Shown: positions 1 through 6,310, counted from the stretch's first letter. The stretch is 8,332 nucleotides of DNA from CAZADS01 sp964483985 (GCA_964483985.1 CAZADS010000066.1:1-8332); one strand, 5' to 3'. The notes: a model not told the origin generated them from the sequence alone. A program made the numbers and translations.

Positions 1-13
1 AGGTAGTGTTGAT

Positions 14-130
14 TTAATTGCCGCCTGGGGAATAATCTTCCATCGCCTTATGTTCTCTTCCATTTTCTTCATTAGTCTTATATGGCTGGTTTGCTACTTG
101 ATCGGCTCCTGCTCTATAATGGGCTTCTTT
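14..130 (-). pseudogene. Severed C-terminal segment of the LLM oxidoreductase gene, in frame beyond TGA
   Basis: Reading on in the same frame after the TGA at 131-133 gives 38 further sense codons up to a TAA at 14-16. They contain AHYRAGADQVANQP and end in MEDYSPGGN. Members of this family typically end with a helix and strand of the form 'R..HL.AGADHV..Q', followed by a short tail with 'LAP' near the end. The match is in register: the TGA occupies the position where the family usually has Arg after 'WG....I..'. With this segment the protein would be 296 residues, the normal size. A CGA to TGA transition is the simplest explanation. Read-through or a sequencing error cannot be excluded. Confidence 0.8.
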
Positions 131-904
131 TCAATCTCGAATTTGTTTTACTCCACCCCAAACCACCATTGCGTCGAGAAATCTTGGATCACCCTCCCCC
201 GATACTTCATCTTCGCTAAAACCAAGCCGAAACCAGTTATTTCGATAATTATCCAATGTCATATAGCGGGCCATTTGTTGACGTGCCACAGATCGGGCCG
301 CGCTTTTATCCGACGTCAAGCAGATCTTTTGCTCAACACACAGCCAAGAATTTGGTCCCTGTATCTCACGAGCCTGCGCAGTGTGTTCCGGTGTAACACA
401 GTATGGCAGTGACCCCTTGGCAGCGTTACTCGAAAGAGCAAGCATCTTCGGGCCTAAAGCCGCCAATACGATAGACCTGTCTTTTATTCGGATAGTAGAG
501 TCAATATTCGCTGCTGCCATATTTTCCAGATAGGTGCGCATTGCCGATATTGGCTTACCATATTGATGTCCCCTCGCCCCTTCGACTAATGGCACGTGGC
601 TCACCCCTAACCCTAAGATAAAACGATCTTCAAATAAATTATTAAGACTGTCATGTCCTTGCGCCGAAGCAATAGGATCACGCGCATAAATGTTTGCTAT
701 GCCGCTCGCTAGTTTTAACTTACTGGTTTTTGAAAGCAGAAAACTACCTAATGCAAAACATTCATACGAAAGAGACTCTGGATACCACATAGTATCATAG
801 CCGTGTCGTTCAATTTCTTCCGCTAATTTCGTCAGGGCAGTAGGACTTAATACGTTAGTGGCACACCATACCCCCAAGCCTGCTGGTTTTAACATTTTTA
901 ACAT
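131..904 (-). CDS. LLM-class (luciferase-like) F420/flavin oxidoreductase, ended early by an in-frame TGA
   Basis: Cytoplasmic TIM-barrel oxidoreductase of the bacterial luciferase-like family, closest by eye to the LLM-class F420-dependent subgroup (TIGR03620 type). Such enzymes use reduced F420 or FMN; the substrate here is unknown. Visible family marks are the N-terminal strand LGVWCATNVLS (10-20), HGYDTMWYPES (34-44), SGIANIYARDP (68-77), RFILGLGVSHVPLVEG (94-109), RGHQYGKP (111-118) and LAALGPKML (148-156). The ATG at 904 is preferred over the upstream ATG at 937 because AGGAGT lies 7 bases before it and homology begins there, giving 257 residues. The family normally has about 290-300. 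The missing end is present in the same frame after the TGA at 131-133, so the gene is truncated or interrupted. It lies 60 bases downstream of the crotonase gene on the same strand, probably cotranscribed. Family assignment is firm; cofactor and substrate are not. Confidence 0.88.
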   Translation of the reverse strand: MLKMLKPAGLGVWCATNVLSPTALTKLAEEIERHGYDTMWYPESLSYECFALGSFLLSKTSKLKLASGIANIYARDPIASAQGHDSLNNLFEDRFILGLGVSHVPLVEGARGHQYGKPISAMRTYLENMAAANIDSTIRIKDRSIVLAALGPKMLALSSNAAKGSLPYCVTPEHTAQAREIQGPNSWLCVEQKICLTSDKSAARSVARQQMARYMTLDNYRNNWFRLGFSEDEVSGEGDPRFLDAMVVWGGVKQIRD

Positions 905-911
905 CCCCCTT

Positions 912-917
912 ACTCCT
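912..917 (-). promoter_or_regulatory. Shine-Dalgarno site fixing the LLM gene start
   Basis: On the minus strand AGGAGT lies 7 bases before the ATG at 904. The alternative in-frame ATG at 937 has no comparable site and would add 11 residues without family similarity. Confidence 0.75.
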
Positions 918-964
918 GCCAAACAAACAATGTACAATATGAACGCTTTCAGAATAGAAAAGGT

Positions 965-1717
965 TTATCGTCCTCTAAAGGACGGTTGTCGTTTTTGATG
1001 AAAGGCCTTACCTCCTTCAACTTGGTCTTCGCTATGACGTATTGTTAAAAGCTCTCGTCGAGCTAATGCATGCTGCTCAGAAGGACCTTTGGGCGTAACA
1101 TTATCCCGCACAAATCGCTTTATCATACCAACCACCAATGGAGCGCTGTTTGACAAGATATTTGCGTACTCCATAGCAGCGTCAATTTCTTGGCCAACTG
1201 GCACTACCTTATTCACCATTCCTACTTCATAAGCGCGCTGGGCATTAAAATGCTTACCTGTCAACATGAACTCCATAGCGATTTTATGTGGCAAGCGTGC
1301 GGCAGTACTTGCTATTAATCCCCCACAAAAACCCATTTGTGCCTCCGGGTAAAAAAAATCCACATTTTCAGCCGCGATGGCTATGTCGCAAAATTGAACG
1401 AGACAATAGGCGCCACCAACACAATAGCCGGAAACAGCTGCAATAACCGGTTTATCGAGGATCACACCTACACCTGGCATACACTCCCACAGATCAGGAT
1501 CTGTTGGTGGATCCTTAATATCCGCTCCAACTGAAAAGGCCTTATCACCCGCACCAGCCAGGATTGCACATTCGTCCTCAGAATTCTTAAATTTAATAAA
1601 AGCATCTCGCAAGCCAGCTACGACCGCATTAGAAAGAGCATTCATTTTTTCCGGCCTGTTTAAGGTAATCAATGCAATTTGATTTTGCGATTTATAAGTA
1701 ACAAGTTGTTTAGTCAT
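965..1717 (-). CDS. Enoyl-CoA hydratase/isomerase (crotonase) family protein
   Basis: Crotonase-fold enzyme of 250 residues, the usual length, expected to act on a CoA thioester in the cytoplasm. Seen: ITLNRPEKMNALS (17-29), the first oxyanion-hole segment KAFSVGADIKD (59-69), the second oxyanion segment SGYCVGGAYC (96-105), CDIAIAAEN (110-118), YPEAQMGFCGG (123-133) and a family-typical C-terminus EGGKAFHQKRQPSFRGR. Against rat mitochondrial enoyl-CoA hydratase, the catalytic Glu164 is kept (E125) but Glu144 is replaced by Cys (C105). Plain hydratase activity is therefore doubtful; isomerase, hydrolase, decarboxylase or lyase activity is possible. The start is ATG 1717, where homology begins and a GAGGGA precedes it; the open frame extends to 1807 without similarity. 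The next gene downstream on the strand is the LLM oxidoreductase. Family is certain, reaction unknown. Confidence 0.92.
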   Translation of the reverse strand: MTKQLVTYKSQNQIALITLNRPEKMNALSNAVVAGLRDAFIKFKNSEDECAILAGAGDKAFSVGADIKDPPTDPDLWECMPGVGVILDKPVIAAVSGYCVGGAYCLVQFCDIAIAAENVDFFYPEAQMGFCGGLIASTAARLPHKIAMEFMLTGKHFNAQRAYEVGMVNKVVPVGQEIDAAMEYANILSNSAPLVVGMIKRFVRDNVTPKGPSEQHALARRELLTIRHSEDQVEGGKAFHQKRQPSFRGR

Positions 1718-1987
1718 ATATTCCCTCGTATCAAAATAGCAATTATATAACAATTCAGTGTGGCCACGATGCTGAGCTAACACGGGACAAAAGATCCTAT
1801 TTACCAAATATTTGCGCTACAAACGACAAAAGTTTGCATTATCATAAAATCAAAAACCCCAAAAACGCCCATGGCATGAGGTGACAAACACTATACTAAA
1901 GATTTTTTTAAAATTAGTTTGCAATTCAGCAGCCATTCGAAGGTCTAATTGTTTTTCGATCAATCCAATCTATTATTCCCCGTTTAA
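1718..1987 (-). other. 270-base gap between class IV aminotransferase and crotonase genes
   Basis: No gene is supported here. The stretch is AT-rich. On the minus strand there is a possible -10 element in the overlapping TATGAT/GATAAT run at 1838-1846, but no -35 box at the right distance. An imperfect AT-only inverted repeat lies around 1895-1918; it has neither a GC stem nor a clean T-run and I do not call a terminator. The gap is large enough for the crotonase-LLM pair to have its own promoter, but that is inference. Confidence 0.4.
1722..1727 (-). promoter_or_regulatory. Shine-Dalgarno site fixing the crotonase start
   Basis: GAGGGA on the minus strand sits 4 bases before the ATG at 1717. 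It supports this start over the in-frame ATG at 1807, whose extra 30 residues look like translated leader. Confidence 0.6.
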
Positions 1988-2935
1988 TCAAACTCGGTTG
2001 CTGTAATCAATTGGCGTCATCATCCATCCCTCGTCGTGACGTTGCCAATAAAGATGTTTTAATTTCAAAGCTAATGGCCCTGGACGATCATTTGATAAAA
2101 TTCGATTGTCAACACGTGTAACCGGCATTATCCCACCCGCCGTGGTAGTGAGAAATATTTCATCAGCATCATACATATCTTCGGAAACAATCCGAGTTAT
2201 CTTTGTATCTATTCCTATTTGCTTGCAGAGTTCCAAGGTAGCTTTTCGAGTTATGCCCTCTAGCGCTCCTCTATCTGGGGTAAATACAGAATTGTCACGC
2301 ACGATAAAAACATTAAATCCCGGACCCTCGGTAACGTAACCTTCATGGTCCAATAATATAGCCGTGTCTGCACCCACATCTTCTGCCTCAAACATCGCAC
2401 GTACCATATCCCCTCGATTATAGTTCTTGATAGTTGGGTCTATTGAATCCGCGGGAATTCTAGGCGTTTTTGCTATTATTACATGTCCACCACGCTCCTG
2501 TATTTCATCAGACAAAACATCAATCCACGGGAGTGCATAACTAATAAATTGGTTTGTATAATTGCTAACATGTCCGCGCGGTCCAGTGGGCGGTAGACCG
2601 CGAGTGCAAACCATTGCCACATAGGAGTCTCGTTGCCCCGTTAAACGCACGCATTCCGTCAAGATAGCCTTAATTTCGTTCGAATTATGTTGGATTGACA
2701 TCCTTAGTCCGGCCATGGACGCCTTAAACCTGGTGACGTGATCGTCCAATCGAAAGAAAGCCCCTTTTTTAACATGGACTACATCATAACAAACGTCAGA
2801 TCGCGTGAAACCCCAATCTAAAACAGAAATTTTTGCTTCCTCTATGGGTACAAACTGGTCCCTTACAAATGCGGCGCCTTCCGGCCATTGCCCGACCGTA
2901 TGTTTGGTCGATTGGACTGTATCAAATTTGTTCAT
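1988..2935 (-). CDS. Class IV (fold-type IV PLP) aminotransferase, (R)-selective amine transaminase-like
   Basis: PLP-dependent transaminase of 315 residues in the branched-chain/D-amino-acid aminotransferase fold. Seen: GAAFV (20-24) and ISVLDWGFTRSDVCYDVVHV (36-55), FFRLDDHVTRF (60-70), TRG (111-113), catalytic Lys170 in DPTIKNYNRGDM, TEGPGFNVFIV (202-212) with Glu203 expected to contact the PLP pyridine nitrogen, TPDRGALEGITRK (219-231), and DEIFLTTTAGGIMP (258-271). These blocks resemble remembered sequences of (R)-selective amine transaminases (Aspergillus enzymes and Arthrobacter ATA-117) more than IlvE; the characterised enzymes have HSD where this one has R45-S-D. Likely reaction: amino transfer between an (R)-amine or D-configured amino compound and a keto acid; substrate unknown. 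The ATG at 2935 has AGGAG 7 bases upstream and fits the family start. It diverges from the class III aminotransferase. The stop codon is TGA. Confidence 0.9.
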   Translation of the reverse strand: MNKFDTVQSTKHTVGQWPEGAAFVRDQFVPIEEAKISVLDWGFTRSDVCYDVVHVKKGAFFRLDDHVTRFKASMAGLRMSIQHNSNEIKAILTECVRLTGQRDSYVAMVCTRGLPPTGPRGHVSNYTNQFISYALPWIDVLSDEIQERGGHVIIAKTPRIPADSIDPTIKNYNRGDMVRAMFEAEDVGADTAILLDHEGYVTEGPGFNVFIVRDNSVFTPDRGALEGITRKATLELCKQIGIDTKITRIVSEDMYDADEIFLTTTAGGIMPVTRVDNRILSNDRPGPLALKLKHLYWQRHDEGWMMTPIDYSNRV

Positions 2936-3129
2936 GTTTCAACTCCTGCAATTGGCCGTATTTCTATGTCTATTTCTTTTTCTATTGCTTAATTTATTGG
3001 TAGTACATCACTATACGGTGATTACACTCACTAATAACCGATCAAACAACTTCAGCCTAAAGATTTCACTTCCTCCTAACAAAGGTATTTGGCGATGAGG
3101 TTCATATCGGTTTAATCTATTAGAACGTT

Positions 3130-3160
3130 ATTCTCATGTAATGTTAAAGCTCATGAGAAT
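3130..3160. repeat. Perfect 9+9 base inverted repeat, operator or leader hairpin
   Basis: ATTCTCATG (3130-3138) and its exact complement CATGAGAAT (3152-3160) flank a 13-base AT-rich spacer. Equivalent positions of the two arms are 22 bases apart, about two helical turns, as for a dimeric regulator binding one face of DNA. It sits directly after the weak promoter-like pair and 28 bases before the class III aminotransferase ATG. It could be a repressor operator or, in RNA, a leader stem-loop ahead of the ribosome site. No T-run follows, so it is not a terminator. Confidence 0.6.
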
Positions 3161-3175
3161 TCAAAGAAAATTTTT

Positions 3176-3180
3176 GGAGG
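3176..3180 (+). promoter_or_regulatory. Shine-Dalgarno site fixing the class III aminotransferase start
   Basis: GGAGG ends 8 bases before the ATG at 3189. The earlier in-frame ATG at 3141 lies inside the inverted repeat spacer and has no ribosome site, so 3189 is chosen. Confidence 0.8.
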
Positions 3181-3188
3181 TTTTAGTC

Positions 3189-4478
3189 ATGGCCGAAATG
3201 CAAAGGGCAGAAATTGAAAAAGCTTTAATTGAACGGGCCCAAATTGTCTTACCGGCTGGAAACTTTGGCAATATGGCAAGCGACATAATCATTAGTAAAG
3301 GTCAAGCGGGACGCGTTTGGGATTTAAGCGGCAATGAATATGTTGATTACCTGCTCGGATCAGGGCCGATGTTTGTTGGACATGCGCATCCCCAAGTGAC
3401 AAAAGCAGTCCAAACACAGATCCCCAAAGGCACCACTTTTTTTGCTAACAACGAACACGGCATATCGCTGGCCGAAGAAATTTGCAATGCCATGGCATGC
3501 GCATCTCAACTTAGATTCGTGAGTTCCGGGTCTGAAGCTACACTTTATGCCATGCGAACCGCTAGGGCCCATCGGCAACGTGATAAAATCCTTAAATTCG
3601 AAGGCGGTTACCATGGAATGAGCGATTATTCTCTTATGAGTCTCGCTCCCAAACGGCTCTCAAACTTCCCCCAGGCAACTCCTGACTCCGCTGGTATTCC
3701 GAAAAAAATTAGTGAAGAAGTTATAGTCGCTCCCTTTAACGATGCTGAAACCGTCAAGAGTCTGATTGAAGAATACCATGACCAACTTGGTGGCGTAATT
3801 GTGGAGCCATTTCAAAGATTGATCCCACCCCAACCAGGGTTTTTAGAAAGTTTGAGAGAAATTACTTTGAAATATGGTATTCCTCTTATTTTTGACGAAA
3901 TCGTAACTGGATTCCGATTCGCTTACGGCGGCGCCCAAGAATATTACGGCGTAACACCAGACCTTTGTACACTCGGGAAGATAATCGGTGGTGGTTTTCC
4001 TTTAGCCGCTATTTGCGGAAATAAAGAGCTAATGGCCCACTTTGATCAAGAATCAGTTTCAGACGATAGATTTCTGCCACAAATTGGAACCCTAAGTGGT
4101 AATCCTATAGCTGCGGTGGCTGGCCTCGAGACTTTAAAAATACTCAAAAATCCTGGAAACTACGATCAGGTTTTCGCAACTGGCAGACGACTTATGTCTG
4201 GTCTTCATGAGTCCCTTCAAGAGTACGGGCACGACGCAAAGGTCGTAGGAGAGCCTCCTCTCTTTGATGTATTTTTTACTGATTCAGATGTTGAGAATTA
4301 CAGGCATGTCTTGCGGGCAGATACCTCGAAAGCAAGCGCTTTCAATAAACTCCTTCGAGAACGCGGCGTTTTTAAAGGAGATAGTAAGTTTTATGTATCA
4401 CTGGCTCACGATGAAGATGATATTCAATTAACTTTAGCCGCTTTCCACGACGCCGCTAAAGCGTTAACGAAGATATAG
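3189..4478 (+). CDS. Class III (fold-type I PLP) aminotransferase, glutamate-1-semialdehyde aminomutase-like
   Basis: PLP enzyme of 429 residues in the ornithine/GSA aminotransferase class, cytoplasmic. Seen: GSGPMFVGHAHP, SSGSEAT for phosphate binding, FEGGYHGM with Y141-H142-G143 stacking on the cofactor, the ATPDSAGIP segment as in GSA aminomutase, IFDEIVTGFR with Asp236 for the pyridine nitrogen, GGAQEYYGVTPDLCTLGKIIGGG carrying catalytic Lys264, and GTLSGNPIA. The whole chain aligns with HemL, yet where HemL has VEPVAGN this protein has VEPFQRL (205-211) with a shorter following loop, and the C-terminus RGVFKGDSKFYVS differs from HemL. No haem-synthesis gene is nearby. I read it as a HemL-family paralogue acting as a transaminase or aminomutase on another substrate; true HemL remains possible. 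Transcribed divergently from the class IV aminotransferase, perhaps under the inverted repeat at 3130-3160. Confidence 0.9.
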   Translation: MAEMQRAEIEKALIERAQIVLPAGNFGNMASDIIISKGQAGRVWDLSGNEYVDYLLGSGPMFVGHAHPQVTKAVQTQIPKGTTFFANNEHGISLAEEICNAMACASQLRFVSSGSEATLYAMRTARAHRQRDKILKFEGGYHGMSDYSLMSLAPKRLSNFPQATPDSAGIPKKISEEVIVAPFNDAETVKSLIEEYHDQLGGVIVEPFQRLIPPQPGFLESLREITLKYGIPLIFDEIVTGFRFAYGGAQEYYGVTPDLCTLGKIIGGGFPLAAICGNKELMAHFDQESVSDDRFLPQIGTLSGNPIAAVAGLETLKILKNPGNYDQVFATGRRLMSGLHESLQEYGHDAKVVGEPPLFDVFFTDSDVENYRHVLRADTSKASAFNKLLRERGVFKGDSKFYVSLAHDEDDIQLTLAAFHDAAKALTKI

Positions 4479-4652
4479 GGGTTAGAATGATTATTCCCGA
4501 ATTGTTTGCATATTACATCACGAATTTCTATTAAGCCCATAACTATAAAGTCAAATCTTACTTTTGCATCGACACTTGGAATAACAGCCCACCCAATCCC
4601 CATAATTGAGGCAAATCAAAACTATTATACTATAAAAGCCGAAGCACGTATT
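4479..4652. other. 174-base convergent gap, no gene or clear terminator
   Basis: It lies between the ends of the class III aminotransferase and the transhydrogenase. It is AT-rich; I see no GC-rich hairpin followed by T on either strand. Short open frames on both strands have no ribosome site and no recognisable product. Confidence 0.5.
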
Positions 4653-6053
4653 TTACGGTCTCGGTATTCTGTTCCATACGTCCAAAGCTGCTATCTTGTA
4701 TGCTTCTGCTAGAGTGGGATAATTGAATGTATTCTCAACAAAGTACTCCAACGGACCGTTTAAATTGAGAACAGCCTGCCCGATATGAATTAATTCAGTT
4801 GCGCCTTCACCTACAATATGCACGCCAAGCAACCGACGCGACTCAAGGGAAACGATGATTTTCATCATACCTGAATCCAAACCCATAATATGACCTCTTG
4901 ACGTCTCCCTGAACCTAGCGATTCCAACTTCGTAGGGGATGTCAGCCGTCTTTACTTCTTCCTCCGTCATACCAACTGTTGAAATCTCGGGGACAGCATA
5001 GATCCCGTATGGAAAAAACTCAGGTGGATTAAACGTTGCTCGCCCCATTGCGTGGCAGGCAGCGATTCGGCCTTGTTCCATAGATGTAGAAGCTAAACTT
5101 GGAAATCCAATTACGTCACCCGCAGCATAAATATGGGATACTGCGGTTTGAAAAGTTTTTGGATCCACGCTAAGGCGTCCCCTAATATCAGCCTCAAGGC
5201 CTGCCGCTTCTAAATTGAGTGATGCAGTTGCCCCAGATCTGCCCGCTGCGAATAAGATCATATCGCTCCTAACCATGCGTCCGTTATCCATGATAATCTT
5301 GCAGCGGCCGTTTTTCACTTGCTCAATCGTCTCTATTTTACATCCCAGTCTCAGAGCAACACCTCTATCTCTTAAATCGTGCATAAGTTCAGCAACAATT
5401 TCCTTATCTACAAAATCAAGTATGGTCTCTCTCGCTTCTATTAAAGTAACGGGAATATCTAACGCGCTAAAGATAGTGGCGTATTCAACTCCAATGACAC
5501 CGCCACCAATAACGGTCATACTGTTTGGCATGCGTTCCATGTCTAAAATATCATCACTATCAAATACGGTTTTCCCATCGAAAGGAATATAATCTGGTCG
5601 ATGGGGACTGGACCCCACAGCGAGAACAAAATTATCCGCCGAGTGCTTACTAAATTCCCCATCATCTAAGAGAACCTCAATTTGATGAGGATCAATAAAT
5701 GTGGCAAATCCCCGAAGTGTCTCCACGCCGTTTCGAGTAAATTGGTGCTCAAGAACCTCCACTTCATGATCTAACGTGAGACGAAGTCGTTCTCTGAGAT
5801 CTTCAGCCGTAATCACTTCCTTAACCCTATATGATCGGCCATAGAATCCACGCTCTCTCCATCCTGAAAGATTTAATGCCGTTTCACGAAACGTTTTACT
5901 TGGAATTGTTCCGGTATGGACGGATACACCACCTACGCGACACCCCTTCTCCACAACAAGCACATCAGCCCCAAATTTAGCGGCCTGAATGGCCGCTCGC
6001 CTTCCCCCAGGGCCACTTCCAATAACAATCAAGTCATAGTGATTTTGTGGCAT
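4653..6053 (-). CDS. sthA: Soluble (Si-specific) NAD(P)+ transhydrogenase
   Basis: FAD flavoprotein of 466 residues, the full family length, transferring hydride between NADPH and NAD+ in the cytosol. Seen: FAD Rossmann motif IGSGPGG (11-17) ending in E35, GTIPSKTFRE (48-57), NAD(P) Rossmann motif VIGGGVIGVE (181-190) with Glu207 at the end of the second strand, the second FAD motif IYAAGDVIGFPSLASTSMEQGRIAA (308-332), and the C-terminal FNYPTLAEAYK (443-453) where lipoamide dehydrogenase has the catalytic His. Unlike E. coli SthA, which keeps one Cys (GGGCTHWGTIPSK), both disulfide positions are changed: Ser44 and Thr49, in GGVSVHTGTIPSK. Overall it resembles the Mycobacterium SthA type. The ATG at 6053 matches the family start but has no good Shine-Dalgarno; a TATAAT only about 18 bases upstream implies a very short leader. 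Lipoamide dehydrogenase, glutathione reductase and mercuric reductase are excluded by the lack of a redox disulfide. Confidence 0.93.
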   Translation of the reverse strand: MPQNHYDLIVIGSGPGGRRAAIQAAKFGADVLVVEKGCRVGGVSVHTGTIPSKTFRETALNLSGWRERGFYGRSYRVKEVITAEDLRERLRLTLDHEVEVLEHQFTRNGVETLRGFATFIDPHQIEVLLDDGEFSKHSADNFVLAVGSSPHRPDYIPFDGKTVFDSDDILDMERMPNSMTVIGGGVIGVEYATIFSALDIPVTLIEARETILDFVDKEIVAELMHDLRDRGVALRLGCKIETIEQVKNGRCKIIMDNGRMVRSDMILFAAGRSGATASLNLEAAGLEADIRGRLSVDPKTFQTAVSHIYAAGDVIGFPSLASTSMEQGRIAACHAMGRATFNPPEFFPYGIYAVPEISTVGMTEEEVKTADIPYEVGIARFRETSRGHIMGLDSGMMKIIVSLESRRLLGVHIVGEGATELIHIGQAVLNLNGPLEYFVENTFNYPTLAEAYKIAALDVWNRIPRP

Positions 6054-6070
6054 TACAATTTTTTCACTTA

Positions 6071-6076
6071 ATTATA
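6071..6076 (-). promoter_or_regulatory. Consensus -10 box close to the sthA start
   Basis: The minus strand reads TTACTATAAT; TATAAT ends 17 bases before the ATG at 6053. A start of transcription about 7 bases on would leave a leader near 10 bases, too short for a normal ribosome site, and none is seen. The -35 region is poor (TTACTG at a 16-base spacing). Perfect -10 boxes also occur by chance in AT-rich DNA. Confidence 0.45.
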
Positions 6077-6202
6077 GTAACGAGATCAAAAACAGTAACA
6101 CAGAAACAATAGGATAAATTTTGATAATTTCTCGCTACGGTGAACTTCGAAGGATTTGCCATTTTTCTGTCTTTAGAACTATAAAAACATAAGGATTTAA
6201 TT

Positions 6203-6270
6203 TTCAAATCATTAAAATGATATCACAATTGTTCAAATTAGTGGATGATTTCAAGCTGGTTGAGCTTTAA
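6203..6270. promoter_or_regulatory. Cluster of short palindromes upstream of the GMC gene
   Basis: Within the 268-base divergent gap 6054-6321 there is a dense group of two-fold symmetric sites: ATCATT-AA-AATGAT (6208-6221), overlapping TGATATCA (6218-6225), ACAATTGT (6225-6232), and TTCAAGCT-GGTTG-AGCTTTAA (6250-6270) with one mismatch. The word TTCAA recurs at 6203, 6232 and 6250. This could be where a regulator of the GMC gene binds. In AT-rich DNA single short palindromes are expected by chance, so only the 21-base site at 6250-6270 has real weight. No consensus promoter for the GMC gene is evident. Confidence 0.4.
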
Positions 6271-6310
6271 TTTCCATTCTAGCCTTATATCCAACAATCG
6301 AAATCGACAA

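Larger units (their letters stand above)
2936..3188. promoter_or_regulatory. Divergent control region between the two aminotransferase genes
   Basis: This 253-base AT-rich region must hold promoters for both divergent genes. Toward the class IV gene there is AGGAG at 2943-2947 and a -10-like TATAGT around 3011-3016 with no convincing -35. Toward the class III gene a weak pair, TTGGCG (3089-3094) and TAATCT (3113-3118) with an 18-base spacer, ends just before the inverted repeat at 3130-3160. A long-range imperfect complement, CTAATAACCGAT at 3031-3042 against ATCGGTT (3106-3112) plus ATTAG (3119-3123), is also present. None of the promoter boxes is close to consensus. Confidence 0.5.

Noticed and set aside
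131..133. Selenocysteine or genome-wide UGA recoding at the LLM stop
   Set aside because: The family has Arg, not Cys, at this position, I see no obvious stem-loop just after it, and another gene in the window ends at TGA with no meaningful extension. A point nonsense change is simpler.
50..412. Plus-strand open frame of 120 residues with a hydrophobic start that looks like a small membrane protein
   Set aside because: It lies wholly opposite the LLM gene and its severed C-terminus, which match a known family; it has no ribosome site and the hydrophobic stretch is the complement of a Glu/Lys/Asn-rich coding stretch.
905..937. Longer LLM start at the ATG at 937
   Set aside because: No ribosome site and no family similarity in the 11 extra residues; AGGAGT points to 904.
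1718..1807. Longer crotonase start at the ATG at 1807
   Set aside because: The 30 extra residues do not resemble a crotonase N-terminus and the strong match begins at 1717.
2805..3098. Plus-strand open frame crossing from the class IV gene into the control region
   Set aside because: Starts antisense inside a well-supported gene, has no ribosome site, and its hydrophobic part is a T-rich intergenic run.
4506..4712. Small plus-strand open frame in the convergent gap
   Set aside because: No ribosome site, no recognisable product, and it runs into the antisense of sthA.
5215..5592. Plus-strand open frame opposite sthA
   Set aside because: Fully antisense to a strongly supported enzyme gene with no independent signals.
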